Both the position numbers and the translations under genes were made by a program. Below the pieces are notes generated by a model. The model had not been told where the DNA came from and searched no databases. It was given only the letters and a program-made list of their open reading frames with translations. DNA of 5,096 bases from Alphaproteobacteria bacterium (lineage in GTDB: Bacteria; Pseudomonadota; Alphaproteobacteria; UBA8366): assembly GCA_018665505.1 (NCBI GenBank), contig JABJCS010000290.1:1-5096 (forward strand). The letters run 5' to 3'. Positions 1 to 5,096 of the stretch are shown one piece after another (position 1 is the first letter of the stretch; each line of letters begins with the position of its first letter).

Positions 1-120
1 GGTGTTCCAAAGGCCCATTTCGGCCTATTCTTAAAGGAGTGCGAGTGGCGTTTTAACAACAGTGACCCATCAGCCCAATTATCGCAGCTAAGGCAATGGG
101 TTAGAACAAATATGGGCTAG
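1..120 (+). CDS. IS1595-like transposase, C-terminal fragment
   Basis: Reading frame 1 is open from the first base to a TAG at 118-120 and encodes 39 residues, so the gene begins left of the window. The fragment contains HFGLFLKECEWRFNN followed by a basic, Trp-containing tail (LRQWVRTNMG). A 'LxECEWRFN' block near the C-terminus is what I recall from DDE transposases of the IS1595/ISXO2-like family, just after the last part of the catalytic domain; no catalytic residue lies inside the window. Codon use (TTA, TCA, AGG, AGA, ACA) is more AT-rich than in the long genes downstream, in keeping with a mobile origin. The stop lies only 17 bases from the presumed element tip, a normal arrangement for a one-gene insertion sequence. 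Whether the whole transposase is intact cannot be judged. Family assignment is from memory of the motif; another DDE family is possible. Confidence 0.72.
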   Translation, partial: GVPKAHFGLFLKECEWRFNNSDPSAQLSQLRQWVRTNMG

Positions 121-137
121 TTATCTGGGACAGCCCC
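121..137 (+). repeat. Presumed right terminal inverted repeat of the IS
   Basis: The bases TTATCTGGGACAGCCCC directly follow the transposase stop. Their outer part is GC-rich and reads GGGGCTGTCCC from the tip inward. A short inverted repeat, GGGCT (114-118) with AGCCC (132-136), overlaps the transposase stop and could also form a hairpin at the end of the transposase message. The matching left repeat is not in the window. Confidence 0.55.
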
Positions 138-145
138 TAATATAA
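138..145. repeat. Candidate 8-bp target-site duplication, one copy
   Basis: The octamer TAATATAA abuts the presumed IS tip. IS1595-family elements usually produce 8-bp direct repeats at AT-rich targets, and this octamer fits in position and composition. The second copy would lie beyond the left edge, so this is inference only. Confidence 0.35.
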
Positions 146-296
146 ACTAGCCGTGTCGACCGTACTCTCGCGTGAATCGCGAAATCGTTAGTGGTTGTAT
201 GGTTTTGGCTGGCGTACATTTACATCGTCGATCCTGACCGGGAAGGGCGAAGAGGTATTGAAGGCAATGGCGGTTGTGATGCCGTCCTGATTTGAT
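146..296. other. Non-coding stretch between IS end and Sel1-repeat gene
   Basis: No credible gene is visible here. A short hairpin, TCGCG (168-172) and CGCGA (178-182) with a 5-base loop, is the only compact symmetry I could find. I see no convincing -35/-10 pair and no Shine-Dalgarno sequence just before the ATG at 297. The promoter of the following gene, if it has its own, should lie here. The IS insertion would have placed any upstream promoter more than one IS length away. Confidence 0.5.
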
Positions 297-785
297 ATGA
301 CCTTTAAGGTACAAAAGCTTCTGGTTCTTCTATGGATGTGCGTTGCGATTAGCGTCGCGGTGCCTGTTTCCGCGCAGAATAAATACTCCCGTTATATCAA
401 AGCGAATCCAAGCAATCTATTTCAGCTATGCGTCTCCAGCGGGGATGACATGGCCTGCTATTTCTACGGCGGCTTGCAAAAGAAACGCGGTAATCTAGCG
501 GATGCGCACGACGCCTTCTTCTTGGGTGCGCAGTTGGCGCGAGAGCGTGCTGGCTTCGTTTGCATGCTGGAATTGGCGCGGATGTATGAGAAAGGCGAGG
601 GTGTTCGGCGCGATCTCGTGCAAGCCTATCGTTGGTATACCGTATTAATGAACGATCAGCCGTCGCAGGATCTCCGCGCAGCGGCGTCGAACAAACGGCA
701 ATCCATCGCGGTGACCATGACCACGGATCAAGTTGTAACGGCGGAAGCGATGGCCCGGGCCTGGAAAGCGCAAAGCGGCACCTAG
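297..785 (+). CDS. Exported Sel1-repeat protein
   Basis: This encodes a 162-residue protein with a classic signal peptide: a basic start (K4, K7), a hydrophobic core (about residues 8-24) and a VSA-Q signal peptidase I site after A26. There is no lipobox, so the mature protein should be soluble in the periplasm or outside the cell. Residues about 86-120 form a clear Sel1-like repeat (ELARMYEKGEGVRRDLVQAYRWY), and residues about 52-83 look like a degenerate preceding helix pair. The tail (TTDQVVTAEAMARAW) resembles the closing helix common in small proteobacterial Sel1 proteins. Such repeats form alpha-alpha superhelices that bind other proteins; the partner is unknown. The mature part has three cysteines (C45, C54, C89). 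ATG 297 is the first start after an in-frame TGA at 288-290 and gives the intact signal peptide, but no good ribosome binding site precedes it. The gene converges with the DUF983 gene, 21 bp away. Confidence 0.85.
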   Translation: MTFKVQKLLVLLWMCVAISVAVPVSAQNKYSRYIKANPSNLFQLCVSSGDDMACYFYGGLQKKRGNLADAHDAFFLGAQLARERAGFVCMLELARMYEKGEGVRRDLVQAYRWYTVLMNDQPSQDLRAAASNKRQSIAVTMTTDQVVTAEAMARAWKAQSGT

Positions 786-806
786 TCGGAACAAGATACC
801 GGATTG

Positions 807-1184
807 TTACTGGGTCTCGTTACCCTTCATCCCCAAATGCCACATGACGGCGAGGGCGGCTCCTTTGACGCGCGGCAACCCTAATAAGGTCAGGGCCAGG
901 ATAAGGGGAGGCCAGATCGATAAATGCACCCATACGGGGGGGGCATAATTGCTTTCCAAAAACAGCAAGAGCGGGGCGATGATATGCCCCACGATCAATA
1001 TCGTGAAATAGGGTGCGATATCGTCGGTCCGCATTTCGGCCAGGAGCGTGCCGCAGGAACCGCAGGCATCCACCGGTTTTAAATAAGCGCGATAAATCGG
1101 CGCTTCCCCGCAGCAGGGGCATTTCTGCCGCAAGCCCCGAAGCATCGGGAGTGAAGGGAAGCCTTGTCCTCTTTGGTATTCCAT
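807..1184 (-). CDS. DUF983 family zinc-ribbon membrane protein
   Basis: This 125-residue protein matches the DUF983 pattern from end to end. It has an N-terminal zinc ribbon made of C22-P-C-C25 and C41-G-S-C44, then the family signature around T53-DD-IAPYFTILIVGH (53-67). Two hydrophobic segments follow, at about 60-77 and 84-104, and the conserved PRVKGAALAVMWHLGM-like end (104-119) closes the protein. An extra cysteine, C24, sits inside the first CxxC pair. It is expected to be an inner-membrane protein with two helices and a cytoplasmic metal-binding head; the molecular function of the family is not known to me. ATG 1184 is the first possible start after an in-frame stop in the palindrome just upstream. 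M14 (1145) is an alternative and would keep the whole conserved region; neither start has a clear Shine-Dalgarno sequence. The gene lies 79 bp downstream of the acyl-CoA synthetase gene on the same strand. Confidence 0.88.
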   Translation of the reverse strand: MEYQRGQGFPSLPMLRGLRQKCPCCGEAPIYRAYLKPVDACGSCGTLLAEMRTDDIAPYFTILIVGHIIAPLLLFLESNYAPPVWVHLSIWPPLILALTLLGLPRVKGAALAVMWHLGMKGNETQ

Positions 1185-1192
1185 GAGGGGGA

Positions 1193-1205
1193 TTTAAGAC
1201 TTAAA
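1193..1205. repeat. AT-rich palindrome upstream of DUF983
   Basis: TTTAAG and CTTAAA flank a single central A, giving a perfect 13-bp palindrome 8 bp before the DUF983 start codon. It could be an operator or part of a promoter, or chance in a short AT-rich patch. It carries the in-frame TAA that limits the DUF983 reading frame on its 5' side. Confidence 0.35.
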
Positions 1206-1233
1206 ACGATATGCGCGCAATGATACTCCATGG

Positions 1234-1251
1234 GGGGCGACAATTCGCCCC
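1234..1251 (-). terminator. GC-rich hairpin after the acyl-CoA synthetase gene
   Basis: GGGGCGA (1234-1240) and TCGCCCC (1245-1251) form a perfect 7-bp stem with a 4-base loop, starting 12 bp past the synthetase stop. In the direction of transcription no run of T follows (the next bases are CCATGGAG), so it is not a standard Rho-independent terminator. It could be a 3'-end stabilising or weak pausing structure that separates the synthetase from DUF983. Confidence 0.4.
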
Positions 1252-1263
1252 GGATCGATCGGG

Positions 1264-3351
1264 TCACGCGTCGATGATCACAAGACCGTCTACACCGACA
1301 ATCGAATCATGTTTGACGATGACCGGGTTGACCTCCGCCTCGACGACAGTCGGACCCTCGACCAACGCCAGTTTGGACATCGCGACGATCGCATCCGCGA
1401 GGCCGTCGAGATCGCCTCTCGGCATGCTGCGGTAGCCGCGTATCATCGCGAGGCCGGATACTTCCTCGATCATCTCATGGGCTTCGGTGAGGCCGATGGG
1501 GGCCAAACGGAGGGACGCGTCTTTATAAATTTCGGCGAGGACGCCCCCCATTCCCAGAACCACGGTTGGGCCCACCAGGGAGTCGACCCGGTACCCCAAC
1601 AAAACTTCGGCCAGTCCCGATTCCATGCGCTGCAGTAAGTAGCCCTCAACCTTCGCATCCGGATTATCGACTGCGATGCGTCGACGGATCGATTCCGTGG
1701 CGGCGTTCACCCCGACGCTGTCTTCGACACCGAGGATGACACCGCCGGCCTCGGTCTTGTGCGGCAAATCCGCCGAGACAATTTTCACCGCAACGGGATA
1801 TCCAATTTCGGCTGCGCCTTCGGGGGCTTCCTCCGAGGTCGGCACGAAACGCATCGGTGCTTGCGGAATACCCAATGCTTCGAAGACGGCTCGGGATTCG
1901 CGCTCGTCGAATGTTAGCCCCCGGCCGACCTTTAAGGCCTCTGCCACCGAACGCGACGGGGGCGTGATATCGGCATCCTCGTGTGGTGGGCGCCACGAAA
2001 GCGTCGCATGGATACCGTCCGCGCAGGCCTCCGGCGTACCGAAACCGGCGATACCGGCTTTCGCGAGCAGCGCATAGGCTTCATCTCCCTCCGGAACTAG
2101 GAAAGCGCATAGAGGTTTGCCCCGGCCTTTCCGCTCGATCAGCGGGGTGACGGTTAAGGTGGGATTTGAGCGAGCCGAAGAGCCGACGGCGAAGACAATC
2201 AAATCCGTGTCTTCGGCGGCGAGCGCTTCGTCCAAAATAGCACCGATGGCGCCAGAGTTCGCATTGCCGAACGTGACGTCGATTAGCGGACCGTTTTGTG
2301 GATTGATACCGTGTTCGCTCGCCAACCGCTGCATTGCTTCATCCGAGAGCGGGCGGCAGTCGACGCCAAGCAGGCTCAGATTATCGACGACCATGGCACC
2401 GCCGCCGCCAGTGGTGGTGACGACGGACGCGGTCAAATTACGTGGCTTCCGGTCCTGAAGTAGCGGCGCCATTTCGTAGAGCGTCTCGAAGTGGCGGACC
2501 CGGACGATGCCGTGTTTGCGGAAGAACGCATCGACCGCTTCATTGCTGCCGGTGATCGATCCTGTATGCGAGGCGGCGACGGCGTTCGCGGCCTCTGATT
2601 GGCCGAGTTTGTAGACGATGATCGGTTTCCCCGCATCATGTGCGCGCTTTGCCACGGCGGCCAGACGGTCCGCATCGCGGATGGTCTCCAGGAACAACAA
2701 AATCGCCTCGGTTTCCGGATCGTCGACCAAGGTGTCGGCGACTTCGGCGACCGTGAGATCGCACTCATTGCCGATGGAAATCAGTTTCGCGAAGCCGATT
2801 CCGCGGTCCCCACCGCGCGAGATGAACGTGCCGAGCAAACTCCCGGATTGCGAGATGACGGAAAGCCCACCCTGCGGCAACTCCGGTAATTCCATGATGC
2901 TATTTGCGGTCAGCGCCAGTGATGGTTTCACACCGATGATGCCGATGCAGTTCGGGCCGATCAGCCGCACCCCGCCGTCGTGCGCGATCTTGACGATCTC
3001 TTCCTGCAAGGCGCGACCGTCCGCGCCAACTTCGGCGAAATTGGCCGTGAAGACCGTCGCGACCGACGCGCCGATCTTCGCGCAATCACGGATGATGTCC
3101 GGCACGGTTTTCGGCGGTGTCATGATCAGCACTTGATCCACAGGCTCCGTGATGTCGCCCACCCGGTGATAGCACCGCACGCCGTAGAGCTCATCGCGGG
3201 TCGGGTTCACCGGAAAGATGTTGCCTGTATATCCGTGCTTGTTGAGGTATTCGTATATCTTCGAATTGTTCTTCCCAGGAGTGTCTCCCGCGCCGACGAG
3301 GGCGACCGAACGGGGGCTGAAAAGCGCATCTGCGAGGCTTGGTTTTGACAT
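1264..3351 (-). CDS. NDP-forming acyl-CoA synthetase (acetate-CoA ligase family)
   Basis: This 695-residue protein has the fused layout of ADP-forming acyl-CoA synthetases. A CoA-binding Rossmann domain (about 5-140; SVALVGAGDTPGKN, GPNCIGI at 132-138) is followed by succinyl-CoA ligase-like domains (about 160-455) with the SQSG motif (167-170) and SHTGS (261-265), whose H262 is the expected phosphohistidine. A C-terminal ATP-grasp domain (about 475-695) carries AVKI (521-524), HKTEAGG (531-537, second catalytic-type histidine H531), GMGGVLAEIYKD (600-611) and EAEVNP (671-676). No GNAT domain is attached, so it is not a Pat-type protein acetyltransferase. Known relatives interconvert a carboxylic acid, CoA and NTP with acyl-CoA, NDP and phosphate through phosphohistidine, in the cytoplasm. 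The acid is not predictable; relatives act on acetate, branched or aromatic acids such as ferulate. All key residues look intact. ATG 3351 has an AGGA ribosome binding site 5 bases upstream. The gene is divergent from the ThDP enzyme gene. Confidence 0.92.
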   Translation of the reverse strand: MSKPSLADALFSPRSVALVGAGDTPGKNNSKIYEYLNKHGYTGNIFPVNPTRDELYGVRCYHRVGDITEPVDQVLIMTPPKTVPDIIRDCAKIGASVATVFTANFAEVGADGRALQEEIVKIAHDGGVRLIGPNCIGIIGVKPSLALTANSIMELPELPQGGLSVISQSGSLLGTFISRGGDRGIGFAKLISIGNECDLTVAEVADTLVDDPETEAILLFLETIRDADRLAAVAKRAHDAGKPIIVYKLGQSEAANAVAASHTGSITGSNEAVDAFFRKHGIVRVRHFETLYEMAPLLQDRKPRNLTASVVTTTGGGGAMVVDNLSLLGVDCRPLSDEAMQRLASEHGINPQNGPLIDVTFGNANSGAIGAILDEALAAEDTDLIVFAVGSSARSNPTLTVTPLIERKGRGKPLCAFLVPEGDEAYALLAKAGIAGFGTPEACADGIHATLSWRPPHEDADITPPSRSVAEALKVGRGLTFDERESRAVFEALGIPQAPMRFVPTSEEAPEGAAEIGYPVAVKIVSADLPHKTEAGGVILGVEDSVGVNAATESIRRRIAVDNPDAKVEGYLLQRMESGLAEVLLGYRVDSLVGPTVVLGMGGVLAEIYKDASLRLAPIGLTEAHEMIEEVSGLAMIRGYRSMPRGDLDGLADAIVAMSKLALVEGPTVVEAEVNPVIVKHDSIVGVDGLVIIDA

Positions 3352-3356
3352 ATCGG

Positions 3357-3360
3357 TCCT
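3357..3360 (-). promoter_or_regulatory. Ribosome binding site of the acyl-CoA synthetase
   Basis: On the minus strand AGGA lies 5 bases (CCGAT) before the ATG at 3351. It is the only Shine-Dalgarno-like sequence at suitable spacing and supports this start. Confidence 0.6.
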
Positions 3361-3415
3361 GTGGGCGGGTTATGAAGCGTTCCAATAGCTTATATAGCGT
3401 GTTCGAGTATCGGCG

Positions 3416-3438
3416 GAAATCGCCGGGATTGCGATTTC
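3416..3438. repeat. Perfect 8-bp inverted repeat, candidate operator
   Basis: GAAATCGC (3416-3423) and GCGATTTC (3431-3438) are exact reverse complements with a 7-bp spacer. The half-sites are about one and a half helical turns apart, plausible for a dimeric regulator. The repeat is 48 bp before the ThDP enzyme start and 64 bp from the synthetase start, so a single bound protein could affect both genes. A second, overlapping symmetry, CGGCG (3411-3415) with CGCCG (3421-3425), is present. No regulator gene is in the window. Confidence 0.45.
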
Positions 3439-3473
3439 TCGTCATCGATGGCATCACCGAAGGCTGAATTGGT

Positions 3474-3480
3474 GAGGGAG
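3474..3480 (+). promoter_or_regulatory. Ribosome binding site fixing the GTG start of the ThDP enzyme
   Basis: GAGGGAG lies 6 bases before GTG 3487, a strong Shine-Dalgarno match with normal spacing. It selects this GTG over the in-frame GTG at 3472, which is just before the site, and over the later ATG at codon 15, which would cut into the conserved N-terminal domain. Confidence 0.75.
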
Positions 3481-3486
3481 AGAAAC

Positions 3487-5096
3487 GTGGCGACAAATCA
3501 GATTACCGGTGGCGAAGCACTGGTCCGAATGCTCAAACTGCATGGCGTCAACGTTATCTTTGGATTATGCGGCGATACCAGCCTGCCGTTCTATGATGCG
3601 CTCTATCGCACGGCGGGCGATTTGACCCATGTGTTGACGCGCGACGAACGACACGCGGCATATATGGCGGACGCCTATGCGCGGGTTACCGGCCGTGTCG
3701 GCGTCTGTGAAGGTCCGTCCGGCGGTGGAGCGACCTATATCGCGCCCGGCGTGATCGTGGCCAACGAGTCTTCCATACCGATCCTGGCTATTACGTCCGA
3801 TATTTCGGTCTCGGGGCGGGGGCGTTATACGCTCACCGAATTTGATCAAGAAGCCATGTTCAGGCCATTGACGAAATTCACGCAAGTCATCGACAACGCG
3901 GTCGATTTGCCGCGCACCCTGCGAAGGGCGTTTAAGGAAATGACGACGGGCCGTCCCGGCGCCGCGCATATCGGCCTGCCGTTCGATGTGCAGCGCCAAT
4001 TCGTGGACGAAGCGGATATCTGGGCCGAACCCGAATACGGACGCTATCCCGCGCGGCGGACGGGGCCTGCCCCCGATGCAATTGAGGCAGCTGCAGAGCT
4101 GATTTTGAAGGCGAAGCAGCCCTTGTTCATCTGCGGTGGCGGCGTCGTTATATCGGGTGCTGAACATGAACTGGAAACCTTGGCGAAAAAGATCGACGCG
4201 CCGATTGCGACGACGATCAGCGGCCAAGGCAGTATCGCCGACGATCATCTGCTCTCCCTCGGTGTGGTCGGCTCCAATGGCGGAACGGAACCGACACGGC
4301 ACGTCGTTGATGCGGCCGATCTGATTGTGTTCGTCGGCTGCCGAGCTGGGTCAGTCACAACGGAGCGTTGGCGCCACCCGGCTCCGGGTGCTGCGACGAT
4401 CATCCACATCGATGTCGATCCTGGTGTCATGGGTGCGAACTATCGTCCGGATGCGGCAATTGTCGGCGACGCGAAACTTTGCCTGGGGGCGTTGAGCGTC
4501 GCTGTCGCGAAAAAGGAAGCGGGCGGCGCGCAGCAATTGGTCGGCGCGGCTCGGAAAGAAAAATACGCAGCTTTCCGCGAGTTGGCGAAATCCAACGAAG
4601 CGCCGATCCGCCCGGAGCGGATCGTCAATGAATTGCAAAAGGTTTTGCCGGAAGATGCGGTCATCGTCGCCGACCCTGGCACGCCATGTCCCTATTTCTC
4701 GGCCTATTACGAGATTCGCGATACCGGTCGCACTTTTATCAGCAATCGTGCCCATGGGGCGCTTGGCTTCGCACTTCCGGCTGTTGTCGGGGCGTATTAT
4801 GGCCGGTCCGGTTCGAAATGCGTGGCGATAACGGGGGACGGTAGTTTCGGTATGTCGGTCGGCGAATTGGAAACTATCAAACGCCTCGATATTCCCGTGA
4901 CGATAGTAGTGATCTCGAACAGTGTGTTCGGTTGGATCAAGGCCGGACAGCGCAGCGGCTACGAAGGGCGCTACTTCTCTGTCGATTTTACGCGCACGGA
5001 TCATGCGGCTGTGGCGGAAGCTTATGGCATTAAAACCTGGACGGTGCGCGATCCGGCGGAATTGGGGCCGGCGCTCAAGGCGGCGGTTGAATTGGA
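3487..5096 (+). CDS. ThDP-dependent enzyme, acetolactate synthase-like (3' end beyond window)
   Basis: GTG 3487 opens a frame that stays open to the window edge: 536 codons plus two bases, with no stop. Family members usually have about 550-600 residues, so only the tail is missing. The pyrimidine-binding domain (about 5-170) has HGVNVIFGLCGD (19-30) and RDERHAAYMADAYAR (52-66), where E54 is the expected cofactor-activating glutamate; EFDQEAMFRPLTKF (118-131) follows. A middle domain spans about 195-335, with IIHIDVDP (305-312) and VGDAK (326-330). The pyrophosphate domain (about 390 onward) has RAHGALGFALPA (421-432) and the ThDP/Mg motif GDG (450-452) ending in S477-N478; the usual NN is SN here, and the metal-binding second Asn is kept. 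Relatives are cytoplasmic 2-oxo acid decarboxylases, carboligases and oxalyl-CoA decarboxylases. The substrate is unknown; it lacks the standard biosynthetic acetolactate synthase GPGATN form (here GPSGGGATY, 77-85). The gene pairs divergently with an acyl-CoA synthetase. Confidence 0.88.
   Translation, partial: MATNQITGGEALVRMLKLHGVNVIFGLCGDTSLPFYDALYRTAGDLTHVLTRDERHAAYMADAYARVTGRVGVCEGPSGGGATYIAPGVIVANESSIPILAITSDISVSGRGRYTLTEFDQEAMFRPLTKFTQVIDNAVDLPRTLRRAFKEMTTGRPGAAHIGLPFDVQRQFVDEADIWAEPEYGRYPARRTGPAPDAIEAAAELILKAKQPLFICGGGVVISGAEHELETLAKKIDAPIATTISGQGSIADDHLLSLGVVGSNGGTEPTRHVVDAADLIVFVGCRAGSVTTERWRHPAPGAATIIHIDVDPGVMGANYRPDAAIVGDAKLCLGALSVAVAKKEAGGAQQLVGAARKEKYAAFRELAKSNEAPIRPERIVNELQKVLPEDAVIVADPGTPCPYFSAYYEIRDTGRTFISNRAHGALGFALPAVVGAYYGRSGSKCVAITGDGSFGMSVGELETIKRLDIPVTIVVISNSVFGWIKAGQRSGYEGRYFSVDFTRTDHAAVAEAYGIKTWTVRDPAELGPALKAAVEL

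Larger units (their letters stand above)
1..137 (+). mobile_element. Right end of an IS1595-like insertion sequence
   Basis: This segment is the transposase tail plus the 17 bases after its stop, which end in GGGACAGCCCC. Read inward from the tip, the end is GGGGCTGTCCCAGATAA, a GC-rich start typical of an insertion-sequence terminal repeat. The boundary at 137 is inferred because the transposase stop, the repeat-like end and a change to an AT-rich octamer all coincide. The other end of the element is outside the window, so the repeat pair cannot be compared here. Confidence 0.62.
3352..3486. promoter_or_regulatory. Divergent promoter region between synthetase and ThDP enzyme genes
   Basis: These 135 bp hold the 5' ends of two genes transcribed away from each other, so promoters for both should be here. 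The most AT-rich core is TATATA at 3391-3396, which could serve as a -10 element on either strand, but I see no good -35 hexamer at 16-18 bp on either side. A perfect inverted repeat lies at 3416-3438, between this core and the ThDP gene. Placement of both promoters is inferred from gene orientation, not from strong consensus matches. Confidence 0.5.

Noticed and set aside
168..182. Short hairpin TCGCG/CGCGA as a terminator or operator
   Set aside because: Only a 5-bp stem with a 5-base loop and no T-run; common by chance in GC-rich DNA.
632..847. 71-codon + strand frame overlapping the end of the Sel1-repeat gene
   Set aside because: It overlaps a gene with signal peptide and repeat in another frame and then the DUF983 end; no recognisable features.
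1079..1267. 62-codon - strand frame spanning the synthetase-DUF983 gap
   Set aside because: It overlaps the DUF983 coding start in another frame and the hairpin; no homology recognised and no supporting start signal.
2618..3136. 172-codon open frame on the + strand inside the acyl-CoA synthetase gene
   Set aside because: It is antisense to a fully conserved domain protein; its composition (Ser, Pro, Arg, Ala rich, no recognisable domain) is that of a GC-rich shadow frame.
3391..3396. TATATA as a defined sigma-70 -10 box
   Set aside because: No acceptable -35 hexamer at proper spacing on either strand, so it is only mentioned as the AT-rich core of the divergent region.
3565..4302. 245-codon open frame on the - strand opposite the ThDP enzyme
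   Set aside because: It is antisense to a well-conserved enzyme, is Arg-rich and shows no domain or ribosome binding site.
4351..5004. 217-codon open frame on the - strand opposite the ThDP enzyme
   Set aside because: Same reasoning: the + strand frame carries the ThDP motif and conserved domain here, and the antisense product has low-complexity Arg/Asp-rich character.

Overview
The window looks like a chromosomal segment of a GC-rich alphaproteobacterium. The evidence is the GC-rich codon use of the long genes, an alphaproteobacterial-type DUF983 protein and a small Sel1-repeat secreted protein. The assignment to Alphaproteobacteria is inferred from protein style; no rRNA or tRNA is present to anchor it.

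Layout. Bases 1-137 are the right end of an insertion sequence. They hold the last 39 codons of a transposase that resembles the IS1595 (ISXO2-like) family, then 17 bases ending in a GGGACAGCCCC-type terminal repeat, and possibly an 8-bp AT-rich target duplication (138-145). A non-coding stretch leads to a small exported Sel1-repeat protein (297-785, +). It converges, 21 bp apart, with a DUF983 zinc-ribbon membrane protein (807-1184, -). Upstream of DUF983 on the same strand lies a 695-residue NDP-forming acyl-CoA synthetase (1264-3351, -). A 135-bp divergent intergenic region (3352-3486) separates it from a thiamine-diphosphate enzyme of the acetolactate synthase-like superfamily (3487 to the window end, +). 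That gene starts at GTG behind a good ribosome binding site and runs off the right edge, 536 codons in.

How the parts may work together. The acyl-CoA synthetase and the ThDP enzyme are head to head and share one short control region, which carries a perfect 8-bp inverted repeat with a 7-bp spacer (3416-3438). This suggests a co-regulated catabolic pair: one enzyme makes or breaks a CoA thioester with NTP, the other cleaves or joins 2-oxo acid or acyl carbon units. The substrate cannot be read from the sequence. The DUF983 gene could be co-transcribed with the synthetase, but a 7-bp GC-rich hairpin and an AT-rich palindrome lie in the 79-bp gap.

I found no CRISPR array, tRNA, rRNA, defence system or clearly new kind of element. 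The most useful leads are the divergent enzyme pair with its candidate operator and the unlisted insertion-sequence end at the left edge.
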